The notes below the pieces were generated by a model. The model did no database searches. It was not told the origin of the DNA and saw nothing but the letters and a program-made list of their open reading frames with translations. Shown here piece by piece: positions 53,066-61,657 of a DNA stretch of 64,000 bases. The translations under genes were made by a program, and so were the position numbers. Source of the DNA: Maribellus luteus. Lineage in GTDB: Bacteria > Bacteroidota > Bacteroidia > Bacteroidales > Prolixibacteraceae. The stretch spans positions 186,001-250,000 of the forward strand of contig NZ_QWGR01000002.1 of the NCBI RefSeq assembly GCF_003576475.1. The letters are read 5' to 3'. Numbering within the stretch: position 1 is the stretch's first letter; each line of letters begins with the position of its first letter.

Positions 53066-56000
53066 TTAAAATTGAACTCTTATTCCGAAAGTATATTCAG
53101 GTGTGATACCAAAATTTACCCCTCCCATTTTATCTGAAGTTTCCGGGTCAACATCTTCGTCATTTTTAGTCCAGAGCCACAGGTTGCGTCCTTGCGCTTG
53201 TAGTTGCACATTGTCAAACAGTCTCCCTGTTAAACGCTTGGGAAGATCATACGTGAGGCTTACGTTGCTTAAACGGATGTAGGACGCCGACTGTGTCCGA
53301 AAATCACTGTACTGATAAAAGTCGGTACGCTCACCTTTATTCGAGTAGTTATCCGGCGTTTTAGGAACATAAGTATGGTCCTCGTCTCCCGCTTCTTTCC
53401 AGCGCTTGGCAATGTCTGAGCTCAAGTAAGCACCGTTGTGCATAGGAGATGGCATACGCATCATATGTCCCAGTTTGTATGAAAAAATTGCGTTCAGAGT
53501 GAGCCCTTTATAATTCCATGTGTTTGAAAATGCCCCAAAAAACTTAGGCGCGAATGATCCTGAATAAACCAGCCATTCGTGGTGTTCCAGGTCGGGCTCT
53601 TCCCAGGAAACAATGTTTCCTTTATCATCGTAAATCTGTGGTTCTCCTTCGCTGCTCAAACCTGCCCATCGGTAAGAATAAAGATGGTCGAGAGGTCTTC
53701 CCAGTATTTCTTTACCCGGCAGATAGTAAAGGTAGTTCCACACGGTAGGGTTGGGATTGTATACTTTTGTTACTTCGTTTTTGTTGTACGAAATATTTAT
53801 CCCGGTTTCCCAGGTGAATTCCCCGTCGAAAACAAGCGCGTCGATATCAATGTCGAATCCGTTGTTTTTTACCTCTGCAGTATTTTTATATACCTGACCA
53901 AAGCCATTGGTGGGGTCTGAGGCGACATAACCTAAAAGATCGAAACTTTTCCTGTTGTACAAATCAATCCGGGTACTGATTCGGTTGTTGAATATACTCA
54001 AGTCAATACCAAGGTTATTGGTGCGGGTGCTTTCCCACTTCAGTTCTTTGTTTTCGGGTGACTCAATGTCCAGATAACCTTCTTGTGTATAATAATCTTT
54101 ATCAGCGGCTGCAACAAGTTCTTTACTGGTTTTTTTGTCGATATTCCCGTTTACACCTGTTGTAAACCGCAGATTCAGGTAATCGATTACATCTACGTTG
54201 AAAAAGTCTTCTTTTGATATTTTCCAGGCACCTCCAATACTGTACAAAGGAGTGATACGGTCGTTAACACTTGCTCCAAAAAGATTTGATTCGTCCATCC
54301 GGGCACTTGCCGAAATGGTATATTTCTGGTTGTAGGTATACGAGGCATTTCCATAGGCAGAGAAAAAACGGTTTTCTATTTCAGTACGCCGCAATTCCCA
54401 GTTATGAACACTGTAATAACCTGGTTGCCCTCTCCAGTTGTAGTATTTACCTCCGGCTAGCCCCCTTTGGTCGATGTAGTCGTATGTTAACTTATCTTTG
54501 TCGTAATTATTGTATAACTGGCCATGGCTTCGGTGGATGTTTCTGCTGACTTCTGTTCCCAGTATGGCAATTACTTCGTGTTTGCTGTTGTTAAACGACC
54601 GGTTAAAGTTGAATTGGTTCCTGAGCGAATAAGCATTCATTTTATTGTTTGTTATAAACAAGGTTGGTCCGTTGGGGAATTGGTACGTAAGATTCCCGTT
54701 TTCGTAGAGTGTAAACTTGTTTATCCAGTCTCTGGAATACCAGGTCTCCGTGTTATAATATGATTCTTTTTTGTAATCACGTTGTTCATATACAAATTTT
54801 GAATCAAATGTTAGCCCGTCAATAATACCGTAGTGGAGACCAAGGTTTATTCGGGGAGAAAAACTATTGTATGAATTATCTTTGTTGTCAAAATCCTGTT
54901 TAAGGTTATAGGTCCAGTTGTGATATCCTTTTGCTTCCAATTCCTGTGCTTCAGCCAGTGTCATTTGATTCGAGGATGGCCCGTTACTCCAACTTGGCAC
55001 ATAATTTCCATTGTCGTCCAGGATTCTTTCGTAGGCATTGTAGTCTTTTAAAGAATATAGGGAAATGCCATTTTGTTCTCCTTTGTTGTAATTTCCGCTG
55101 ATGATCAGGTCGAAACGTAGTTTTTGGAGGAGTTTGAAACTATTTTTAACCATAAAGTTCAGGCTTTCATTGTTGTTGCCTATGCTGTATGATTTGTTAT
55201 TCTGGTAGTTTACAGAAGCATAGTAATTGCTAATTTCAGTAGCGCCCAGTACCGATAAGTTGTATTGCTGAGAAACACTGTTCCTGAAAAACAGGTCGGT
55301 GGCTTCGTCGAATATGTTGTTTGAACGAAGTTGATTGAAAATGGAATTTGCCTCGGCTTCAGAAATCAGTCCCTGGTGTTGCTTTCTTTTGGCATCCATA
55401 ACGAGTGACAGTCCATCGGAGTATCCCGTCTCGTTCAGATTCCAATAGCCTTTTTCTATTTGTTCAAGATGATAATCTACGGTTGTTGGTCCATCGGCTA
55501 AACGAAGGTCATCCAGGTCTGGCATTTTAGAAATGTTCAATGTTGAAGAAAAGTCGAATTTTGCATTATTTCTGACTTTTGCATCGCCGGGTGCCTGTAT
55601 CCCTTTCCCGCTTTTGGTGGTGATTACAATCACCCCGTTTGATGCCCTGACTCCCCAAATGGAAGCAGCAGCAGCATCACGCAATACGGTAATGCTTTCG
55701 ATGTCGTTGGGATTAATATTGTCAATGCTGGATTCAATGGGGAAGCCATCCAATACAATCACCGGTGCGGTTGAGGCATTGATAGAGCTTTTCCCACGGA
55801 TAGTTATATTATTATTTCTATCTATCAGGACACCCGGCAACATACCGCTTTGCAATTTATCGGTAAGTGAAGTTGAGCCGATTTGTTTATCCAGATCGTC
55901 GCTTTTAACCGACACAAAAGCACCGGTAGCCCTTTCGCGTGAAAGGGTTTGATAACCGGTTACAACAATGTTGTCAAGGTTTTGGATGTCGCTTTCGAGC

Positions 56001-56638
56001 ACGATTAAAAAATCCGACTCCTTCCCAACTTCAACTTCCTGGGTTACAAATCCCACAAACGAAACCTGTATACGGTTTTTATCCTCGGGCAGCAATAACT
56101 CGAAATTCCCGTCGGTATCAGTGGGTACCCCTATGGCGGTTCCTTTTACAAGAATATTTACACCAGGCAGAGTTGTTCCGTTTTTGTCTTTAACCTTCCC
56201 GGTAATTTTTTTCCCTTTTGGTTCCTGTTTTTGAGTCTTTCCCGACTTTACCTTAGTGCTTTGTTCTTTTTTTTCAGCCTTTTTAATAACAACAACTTTA
56301 TCAATTTCGGTGTAAGTCAGATCGGTACCTTTCAGTGCCTCTTTCATAAACTCGTGGATAGTTGCATCTTCGATCGAGATTGAAATGGGTTCGGTGTTTT
56401 CCTGCAGATCGTCGGTGCCATACACAAATACAAAATCGGTAACGCGCTGCACTTCCCAAAACAACTTGGTCAGGGTGATGTCCGAAAATTTCAAACTCAT
56501 TTTATTGCCCTGGGAGTAAACATTTGCTGATATTTGCATAATACCCGCAAGCATAAATAAAACAGTTAGCCGCATAATTCGCCTGATTTTTTCCAGCCTT
56601 TTGAACCAAAAGGCTGGAAACCTAACATCTTTTTTCAT
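53066..56638 (-). CDS. SusC/RagA family TonB-linked outer membrane transporter (locus 2)
   Basis: An 1190-residue outer membrane protein. Signal peptide (residues about 20-43, MRLTVLFMLAGIMQISANVYS), STN domain about 45-120 (LSFSDITLTKLFWEVQRVTDF variant), carboxypeptidase-like domain about 143-225, plug about 230-350 (ITIRGKSSINASTAPVIVLDGFP; LRDAAAASIWGVRASNGVIVITTKSG), barrel to the end (EYTFGIRVQF). The STN domain implies trans-envelope signalling to the adjacent FecR. It is about as long as the locus 1 SusC but clearly diverged from it. Confidence 0.95.
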   Translation of the reverse strand: MKKDVRFPAFWFKRLEKIRRIMRLTVLFMLAGIMQISANVYSQGNKMSLKFSDITLTKLFWEVQRVTDFVFVYGTDDLQENTEPISISIEDATIHEFMKEALKGTDLTYTEIDKVVVIKKAEKKEQSTKVKSGKTQKQEPKGKKITGKVKDKNGTTLPGVNILVKGTAIGVPTDTDGNFELLLPEDKNRIQVSFVGFVTQEVEVGKESDFLIVLESDIQNLDNIVVTGYQTLSRERATGAFVSVKSDDLDKQIGSTSLTDKLQSGMLPGVLIDRNNNITIRGKSSINASTAPVIVLDGFPIESSIDNINPNDIESITVLRDAAAASIWGVRASNGVIVITTKSGKGIQAPGDAKVRNNAKFDFSSTLNISKMPDLDDLRLADGPTTVDYHLEQIEKGYWNLNETGYSDGLSLVMDAKRKQHQGLISEAEANSIFNQLRSNNIFDEATDLFFRNSVSQQYNLSVLGATEISNYYASVNYQNNKSYSIGNNNESLNFMVKNSFKLLQKLRFDLIISGNYNKGEQNGISLYSLKDYNAYERILDDNGNYVPSWSNGPSSNQMTLAEAQELEAKGYHNWTYNLKQDFDNKDNSYNSFSPRINLGLHYGIIDGLTFDSKFVYEQRDYKKESYYNTETWYSRDWINKFTLYENGNLTYQFPNGPTLFITNNKMNAYSLRNQFNFNRSFNNSKHEVIAILGTEVSRNIHRSHGQLYNNYDKDKLTYDYIDQRGLAGGKYYNWRGQPGYYSVHNWELRRTEIENRFFSAYGNASYTYNQKYTISASARMDESNLFGASVNDRITPLYSIGGAWKISKEDFFNVDVIDYLNLRFTTGVNGNIDKKTSKELVAAADKDYYTQEGYLDIESPENKELKWESTRTNNLGIDLSIFNNRISTRIDLYNRKSFDLLGYVASDPTNGFGQVYKNTAEVKNNGFDIDIDALVFDGEFTWETGINISYNKNEVTKVYNPNPTVWNYLYYLPGKEILGRPLDHLYSYRWAGLSSEGEPQIYDDKGNIVSWEEPDLEHHEWLVYSGSFAPKFFGAFSNTWNYKGLTLNAIFSYKLGHMMRMPSPMHNGAYLSSDIAKRWKEAGDEDHTYVPKTPDNYSNKGERTDFYQYSDFRTQSASYIRLSNVSLTYDLPKRLTGRLFDNVQLQAQGRNLWLWTKNDEDVDPETSDKMGGVNFGITPEYTFGIRVQF

Positions 56639-56664
56639 AATTTTAGAAAGTTATTTTTAGATTC

Positions 56665-56690
56665 AAAAAAACGGAGGTGCGAACTCCGAA
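56665..56690 (-). terminator. Terminator or attenuator between fecR and susC (locus 2)
   Basis: On the minus strand CGGAG and CTCCG (7-base loop) are followed by seven Ts, the form of an intrinsic terminator. It lies in the fecR-susC gap, so it could uncouple susCD from the regulator genes, or attenuate. Confidence 0.65.
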
Positions 56691-56693
56691 TTT

Positions 56694-56724
56694 CAGGAAG
56701 TGCTTTTGCATTTCCTGTTTTTTT
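56694..56724 (+). terminator. Plus-oriented hairpin beside the fecR stop (locus 2)
   Basis: CAGGAAGTGC pairs with GCATTTCCTG (one G-T) around a TTTT loop, followed by seven Ts on the plus strand. It overlaps the end of fecR. On the plus strand it would stop antisense transcription from susC. Confidence 0.5.
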
Positions 56725-57898
56725 ATCTCTTGTGTATATTAATTTTATTTCCTTCTATTGAAAATTTTATTTTATCTGTTGCTTCAATTAGTTTTAATAA
56801 CTCATTCAGATCTTCGTAACGGTTAACGTTGATTGAGAAGCGGATGTCTTTCAAATCATCTGATTCGTAGTTTACTTCAAAGTCGTACCATTTCCTAAGG
56901 TCGTTGAGGATGTAGCTAATGCGTTCGTCCACAAACATAAATTTCCCGTTTTTCCAGGCTGTAAATACTGCCGCATCCACATTCTGAACGTTTAACTCCC
57001 TACTTCCCTCAACAAAATTTGCCTGCTGATTGGGGAGTAGTATAACCTCGTTTTCGTTGGCAATAACTTTTACTTTTCCTTCGCTGAGTGTAGTTTGTGC
57101 CAGTTTGTCTTCCGGATAGGCTTTTATATTGAAATGAGTTCCGAGTACTTCAACTTGAACGTGGTTGGTTTTTACAATAAAGGGCCTGTCTGCATCAGGG
57201 CTTACCTCGAAGTATGCTTCGCCCGAAAGTTCAACCTCTCGGGTATTACCATCGAACGAAACCGGATACTTCATAGTTGTTGAGGCATTTAGCCACACTT
57301 TTGTCCCATCGGAGAGAACCAGAAAAAATTCTCCCCTGTGAGGGATAAGGATGGTATTGTATTGAACCGATTGATTGCGTTTCTTTTTATGGGTGTATTC
57401 TATTTTATTGTCAGCAATGTGTATGTCGGTAGCTCCGGCATCGAGGTTTACGGTTGTGTCTTTGTTTTCGAGATCAAGGGTTTGACCATTATCGAGTAGT
57501 AAAACTGCCCGTGGTTGGCCGGGATCGAAACTAACCATTTTTGTTGTTTCCACCGGCAATGTAGTTTGACCTCCAACCTTGAACAGGATGTAGATGGCAA
57601 GTGGCAAAAGTAGTGTGGCCGCAAACTTCAAGCTTATCATCCAGATGTTGCGGCTAGGTGCTTTGCCTTTCAGCAATGGTTCAATTTCTTGCCACGACTG
57701 CTCTTTGCTGAAACGATGGTAAATCTCTTCCCAGTTCTTAAAGTTGTTGTCGTCTCTTAATCTATTGAATAATCGGAGGTTTTCGGGGGATTCATTTAAC
57801 CATGAATCAAGCTCCTTTTGGCTTTCAGGGCCAATATCTCCACCGATAGACTTGGCTATCAGTTTAGATATTTTCAGATGTTGATTAATACTATCCAT
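56723..57898 (-). CDS. FecR family anti-sigma factor (locus 2)
   Basis: A 391-residue inner membrane protein. Cytosolic helical part of about 85 residues (KLIAKSIGGDIGPESQKELDSWL: DUF4880-like), transmembrane helix near 88-108 (ISLKFAATLLLPLAIYILF), FecR domain (YNTILIPHRGEFFLVLSDGTKV, WLNASTTMKYPVSF, VEVLGTHFNIKAYPED), C-terminal DUF4974. The N-terminal part is much longer than in the locus 1 FecR. It lies between the locus 2 sigma gene and susC. Confidence 0.93.
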   Translation of the reverse strand: MDSINQHLKISKLIAKSIGGDIGPESQKELDSWLNESPENLRLFNRLRDDNNFKNWEEIYHRFSKEQSWQEIEPLLKGKAPSRNIWMISLKFAATLLLPLAIYILFKVGGQTTLPVETTKMVSFDPGQPRAVLLLDNGQTLDLENKDTTVNLDAGATDIHIADNKIEYTHKKKRNQSVQYNTILIPHRGEFFLVLSDGTKVWLNASTTMKYPVSFDGNTREVELSGEAYFEVSPDADRPFIVKTNHVQVEVLGTHFNIKAYPEDKLAQTTLSEGKVKVIANENEVILLPNQQANFVEGSRELNVQNVDAAVFTAWKNGKFMFVDERISYILNDLRKWYDFEVNYESDDLKDIRFSINVNRYEDLNELLKLIEATDKIKFSIEGNKINIHKR

Positions 57899-57935
57899 GG
57901 TAATCTTTTTTTATCAACACGTTACGAATAAAAAC

Positions 57936-57950
57936 GGGTGAATAGAAAAT
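57936..57950 (-). promoter_or_regulatory. Shared motif upstream of fecR (locus 2)
   Basis: On the minus strand TTCACCC followed one base later by TTTTT, 38 bases before the fecR start. It matches the motif before fecR of locus 1. Flanking words AAAATTA on the upstream side also match. Confidence 0.4.
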
Positions 57951-58026
57951 AATTTTTTTATTAAAAATTGTTCATGAGAGGAATAAAAGCAGTTAACCTT
58001 GCCCAAATACAATAAATTCAAAGCAA

Positions 58027-58587
58027 TTAGTTTAACAGTACCGAGAGTATTGTTAATGCCAACATATCTCTGGAAAGCTTTTGCCGAAGCGTTGCATATC
58101 CATGTCCTTTTAGTGTTTTAACCGTGTTAATGGAGATGTTCAAATGATCGGCAATTTCTTTGTTTTTTAACCCGGCAAGACTCAGTCGGATTATTCTTTT
58201 GGTTTGAGAAGGAAGGGCGTTTATTGTTTGATGAAGAAGGGTGTACGTTTCGTTCTCAATGATCATCTGCTTAATATAACTTTGCTCATTGTTTAGAACA
58301 TATTCAGAGTATTTTTGATGAATTTTTTGCGTTCTCAATATGTTGAAGCATCTGTTTTTTGCTGTTTTATATAAGAAAGCCCTGGCCAGATCAAGGGTTT
58401 CAAATTCCGATTTTTTATTCCAATATGTTAAGAAAAGGTCTTGGGTAAGGTCTTGTGCCTCTCTTTCGTCCTTTAGAAAAGTATAAGAAAACACACATAA
58501 GGGTTGAAAAAGTGATTCGTAGAATAGTTTAAAAATTTCGACATCTCCTTTTGCAATTTGCCTGATATGTTTATTTCTTAAGTTCAT
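58027..58587 (-). CDS. ECF sigma factor (SusC/D locus 2)
   Basis: A 186-residue ECF sigma factor. Region 2: KLFYESLFQPLCVFSYTFLKDEREAQDLTQDLFLTYW; region 4: NALPSQTKRIIRLSLAGLKNKEIADHLNISINTVKTLKGHGYATLRQKL. The start is ATG 58587 (MNLRNKHIRQI) because the codon at 58626 is GTG in a poorly conserved lead. It is first in the locus 2 regulatory cascade. Confidence 0.93.
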   Translation of the reverse strand: MNLRNKHIRQIAKGDVEIFKLFYESLFQPLCVFSYTFLKDEREAQDLTQDLFLTYWNKKSEFETLDLARAFLYKTAKNRCFNILRTQKIHQKYSEYVLNNEQSYIKQMIIENETYTLLHQTINALPSQTKRIIRLSLAGLKNKEIADHLNISINTVKTLKGHGYATLRQKLSRDMLALTILSVLLN

Positions 58588-58734
58588 TTGCTTTAGATCG
58601 CATAAAAATAAATATTTTATATGCACGATAGCAAATTTCTTCCTGAAAGCTAAATAAAATTATAATTAACAAGACATATGGATTAAAAACTTTCGATTAA
58701 TAAATAAAAAAGAGGATGTAAGAAGATCGTTTTT

Positions 58735-58762
58735 CGAAAAATAGGAAGCACTTGCTCCTCTC
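58735..58762 (-). terminator. Terminator of the ABC/DUF4857 cassettes
   Basis: On the minus strand AGGAGCA pairs with TGCTTCCT (one bulged base) and is followed by ATTTTTC. It is 50 bases after the last DUF4857 gene. Confidence 0.5.
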
Positions 58763-58810
58763 CTTTTACTGTTCATACAACCTCTTTTTTATTCAACGGA
58801 TTTTGGAAAT

Positions 58811-60064
58811 TCAGTACTCTTTGTTCTGAAAAACATTTATGGCAATAAACCCAAATATCCCGGTAGCAGCGACGATCAGTAAATCTACCATATTGTTTTT
58901 TAGCCTTAGCTTCCTTTTTCTAATTAGCAGGTATGTTATAACAAGTAAAAGCAGATTGAGGTATATCCAATTAAAGGTTTTGAATCCTTCGAAATTAAAC
59001 TTTACGTAGTTGGTATATCTTATATCCGATCTGGGATGTGTAAGTTTTAATGTAAAGGGGAAAATAAAGTGGAAAGCTTTGCCCATTAACATTTCCGACT
59101 TTGGCTTGAACTCTTCGTAATAAGAATCCATAATGTTATGGTCGTGATCGACAGCATAAGCGGCCACGCTGTTTTCGGTATTTACCTGGAACATATAAAA
59201 GAGCATGTTGCCCATTATGTATATGCTGTGTTCTTCTGGAATATAATCATAGATGGGTAATTCAACTATCTCATAGTCTTTTGCATAGAGTATATTCAAC
59301 CGGTTATCTTCCGTTATAATAAAGCAATATAGCTTTTCATTCTGCACTTCCAGGTACTGCATATACTTAATTTTAAAATCTTCCGGAAGGGCAATTCGCT
59401 TGAGCAACGGTTGTCCTTTTTCCATTTTGAGATGGAAAAGGTCTCCCCGCTGATCGGTAATAAACCAGCCATCAACACGATTTTTATTATGGCTGGAGTT
59501 ACCTGCCATAATCTTTGCCGGGAAAACAAATCCTTCCTTTTCAAAAGCATCGGTAAAAAGCCCACTTTTTTCTTCGTTTACTTTGTTGCTTTGTGTGTTC
59601 ACAAATTCCACCCTTTTGTTAATCCGGCACAAGTCTCCAGGCAAGGTGATTTTTTCTGTGGCCTCATACAAGGGGAATAGTCTGTATTCGTCGGAAGGGT
59701 TCATGAGCGATTGGGGAAGGAAACCGTACATAATAAAATGTTTATGCCAGGTTTCAATGTCAATCTTTACACCATCAATACTATCGGGTAGAAGCCCGGA
59801 CTGGTGCAAAGAAGGAGCATAAAACATGGGGCACTGCTCCAGCATTTGTGTTTGGGTATATTCCTTACCTTTTGTGTCGACCGGGTTCAGCACTTTCTTG
59901 TCATCGTGGCGCCTGATGTAAAAATCGTCATTTAAGGCACTATAGAGTATTTGTGGTGTATTGATCCTCTTGTCGAAAAGTGTATTGTATAAAATAGGTA
60001 TTGAATAGGCCAACGTAAGGATGCCAATTAATACCAGTAAATATCTGCTTAGTTTATGTAACAT
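58811..60064 (-). CDS. DUF4857 domain-containing membrane protein, cassette 1
   Basis: A 417-residue protein with an N-terminal transmembrane helix (residues 8-27, YLLVLIGILTLAYSIPILY), a large periplasmic DUF4857 domain (QTQMLEQCPMFYAPSLHQSG; ITLPGDLCRINKRVEFVNTQ; KMEKGQPLLKRIALPEDFKIKYMQYLEV) and two C-terminal helices (YLNLLLLVITYLLI; LLIVAATGIFGFIAINVF), ending QNKEY. DUF4857 is a Bacteroidota family of unknown function, always beside an ABC ATPase and permease. The start overlaps the permease stop (TAATG). Confidence 0.88.
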   Translation of the reverse strand: MLHKLSRYLLVLIGILTLAYSIPILYNTLFDKRINTPQILYSALNDDFYIRRHDDKKVLNPVDTKGKEYTQTQMLEQCPMFYAPSLHQSGLLPDSIDGVKIDIETWHKHFIMYGFLPQSLMNPSDEYRLFPLYEATEKITLPGDLCRINKRVEFVNTQSNKVNEEKSGLFTDAFEKEGFVFPAKIMAGNSSHNKNRVDGWFITDQRGDLFHLKMEKGQPLLKRIALPEDFKIKYMQYLEVQNEKLYCFIITEDNRLNILYAKDYEIVELPIYDYIPEEHSIYIMGNMLFYMFQVNTENSVAAYAVDHDHNIMDSYYEEFKPKSEMLMGKAFHFIFPFTLKLTHPRSDIRYTNYVKFNFEGFKTFNWIYLNLLLLVITYLLIRKRKLRLKNNMVDLLIVAATGIFGFIAINVFQNKEY

Positions 60065-60732
60065 TACATTTCTCCTTTCCTGAATCTGTAAATTGAAAAT
60101 AAAATTGATACGCTAAAAAGTACTAACAGTGCAGCGAAAAAGGCATTGGCATGAATATATGAACCAGCCTCCCACAGTACAAAATACATTTTAACAAACA
60201 AGCCCCCGATGATGAGGTAAGCAATGCGGTATTTCCAAATGGGTTCAATAGCTACTATCCCGGTAACAAAATATGCGGTAAAGCCAGCCATAAACCAGGG
60301 TGCAACTGTGATGGCTGCTACCCGCATTACTTCAAAGGGGAAGAAGTAGCGCCCCATTCCGAGGAAGGCAAAAAGCATTAACGAGAAAATGATGAAAATA
60401 CTTATTACGCCAAATGTAACCATCTGCAAACCTGCCTTTTCTTCATTTAATGGAAGATGCAGGGTAAGCTTGAGTCTCTTTTCGGTTATTTCCGGAATAA
60501 ATTGGCTGATTCCTATTAATGTCCCAATTCCTAATGGAACAAATTTGAACAAAGTAAAAAATACAAAGTTCCTGTTGATCATATTCCAGATGTAATGATT
60601 GGTAGGCATGTCTGCCAACTCTCCTCTAATGATCGCATACATGGCCACAACAATGCCGATTCCAACCACAAACGACAGCCAGAAAACAAGCCTGATCTTA
60701 ATCCATTCTTTATAAAACATTGATTTCCACAT
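60064..60732 (-). CDS. ABC transporter permease, cassette 1
   Basis: A 222-residue inner membrane protein with six hydrophobic segments (VFWLSFVVGIGIVVAMYAII, LFKFVPLGIGTLIGISQFI, TFGVISIFIIFSLMLFAFLG, ITVAPWFMAGFTAYFVTGI, IAYLIIGGLFVKMYFV, FAALLVLFSVSILFSIYRF). It begins MWKSMFYKEWIKIRL and ends FRKGEM, both identical to cassette 2 apart from one residue. It joins the ATPase at 3-base spacing and DUF4857 by a stop/start overlap, so the three genes form one unit. Confidence 0.88.
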   Translation of the reverse strand: MWKSMFYKEWIKIRLVFWLSFVVGIGIVVAMYAIIRGELADMPTNHYIWNMINRNFVFFTLFKFVPLGIGTLIGISQFIPEITEKRLKLTLHLPLNEEKAGLQMVTFGVISIFIIFSLMLFAFLGMGRYFFPFEVMRVAAITVAPWFMAGFTAYFVTGIVAIEPIWKYRIAYLIIGGLFVKMYFVLWEAGSYIHANAFFAALLVLFSVSILFSIYRFRKGEM

Positions 60733-61165
60733 ATTCTAATATTTTCCGGTTAAACCTATAAATGCGTCTTCGAGGGTCATTGGCACCTGTTTGAAATTTG
60801 AGTATTCGATACCCTGCGAAGCCAGGTAGCTTTTCACTTCTTCTTCGGTCGAATAGCTGAAAAGCTCAATTGAATTGTCCATCTTTTCGTAGTTTTCAAC
60901 CAACCCGCCTTTGTCGAATTCAACATTGGGGTTGGTGACCTCGAAATCGAATTGTTTGAAGGTGGTCATAAACTCCTGCACCGGCATGTAAACCAGTACC
61001 TTGTTGTAGTCGAAAACAATGCATTCGTCGATCAGTCGCTCCATGTCCTGGATAATGTGCGAAGTGGTAAACACGGTTTTCCCTTCGGCTTTTGCATAGT
61101 TGCGCAGGTAGTCGATAAACAGGCGTCGGTAACCCGGATCAAGCCCCATGGTAAAATCGTCGAGT
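60700..61165. repeat. Direct repeat, copy 1 (ATPase 3' half and permease start)
   Basis: This block is repeated at 63535-64000, offset 2835 bases. Over the 430 visible ATPase bases there are 7 substitutions and no gaps. The identity fades within the first about 35 bases of the permease gene and the copies diverge strongly after it. Confidence 0.9.
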
Positions 61166-61623
61166 ACCAGCAGTTGCGGGTCTTGTGCCAGTATCAGGCC
61201 CAGTGCTACCTGCGAGCGCTGCCCGCACGACATGGTTGAGATCTTTTGCTTGGGTGTTACCTTTAGTTTGGCCATCAGGTCGTAATAGGCATCACGCTTC
61301 CAGTTGGGGTAGAAACCCGAATAAAATTTTTCAATCTGGTAAATATTCATGAAAGCATACTGCACGTGGTTTTCGATCAGGTAACCGATCTGGGATTTTA
61401 CGTAAGGCGACAGGTTTTTCGAATTCTCACCAAGAATAATACACTCTCCGCTACGGGGCGTTAAGTAGCCATTCAGTATATTGATGGTGGTCGTTTTCCC
61501 GGTTCCGTTTTTTCCCAGCAGCCCCAGTATACTCCCTTTTTTAATGTTAAAGTTCAGGTCCTCGTAGACCATTTTGTCGCCGTAGTAATGAGTAAGATTA
61601 CGGCATTCTACGATGTTCTCCAT
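60736..61623 (-). CDS. ABC transporter ATP-binding protein, cassette 1
   Basis: A 295-residue ATPase (start ATG 61623). Walker A GKNGTGKT at 37-44, Q-loop position occupied by Glu84 (IGYLIEN), signature MSCGQ (131-135, usually LSGGQ), Walker B LLVLD at 151-155 followed by Asp156 where most ABC ATPases have Glu, and H-loop His189 (TTSHI). The last 90 residues are a family-specific C-terminal domain (VYMPVQEFMTTFKQFDFEVT; VPMTLEDAFIGLTGKY). The 3' 430 bases are 98% identical to the second copy at 63571, with 7 differences and one amino acid change (Glu/Lys). Confidence 0.93.
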   Translation of the reverse strand: MENIVECRNLTHYYGDKMVYEDLNFNIKKGSILGLLGKNGTGKTTTINILNGYLTPRSGECIILGENSKNLSPYVKSQIGYLIENHVQYAFMNIYQIEKFYSGFYPNWKRDAYYDLMAKLKVTPKQKISTMSCGQRSQVALGLILAQDPQLLVLDDFTMGLDPGYRRLFIDYLRNYAKAEGKTVFTTSHIIQDMERLIDECIVFDYNKVLVYMPVQEFMTTFKQFDFEVTNPNVEFDKGGLVENYEKMDNSIELFSYSTEEEVKSYLASQGIEYSNFKQVPMTLEDAFIGLTGKY

Positions 61624-61657
61624 AGTGGTTGTTTTTCTTATTAAAGAGATGTGATGT

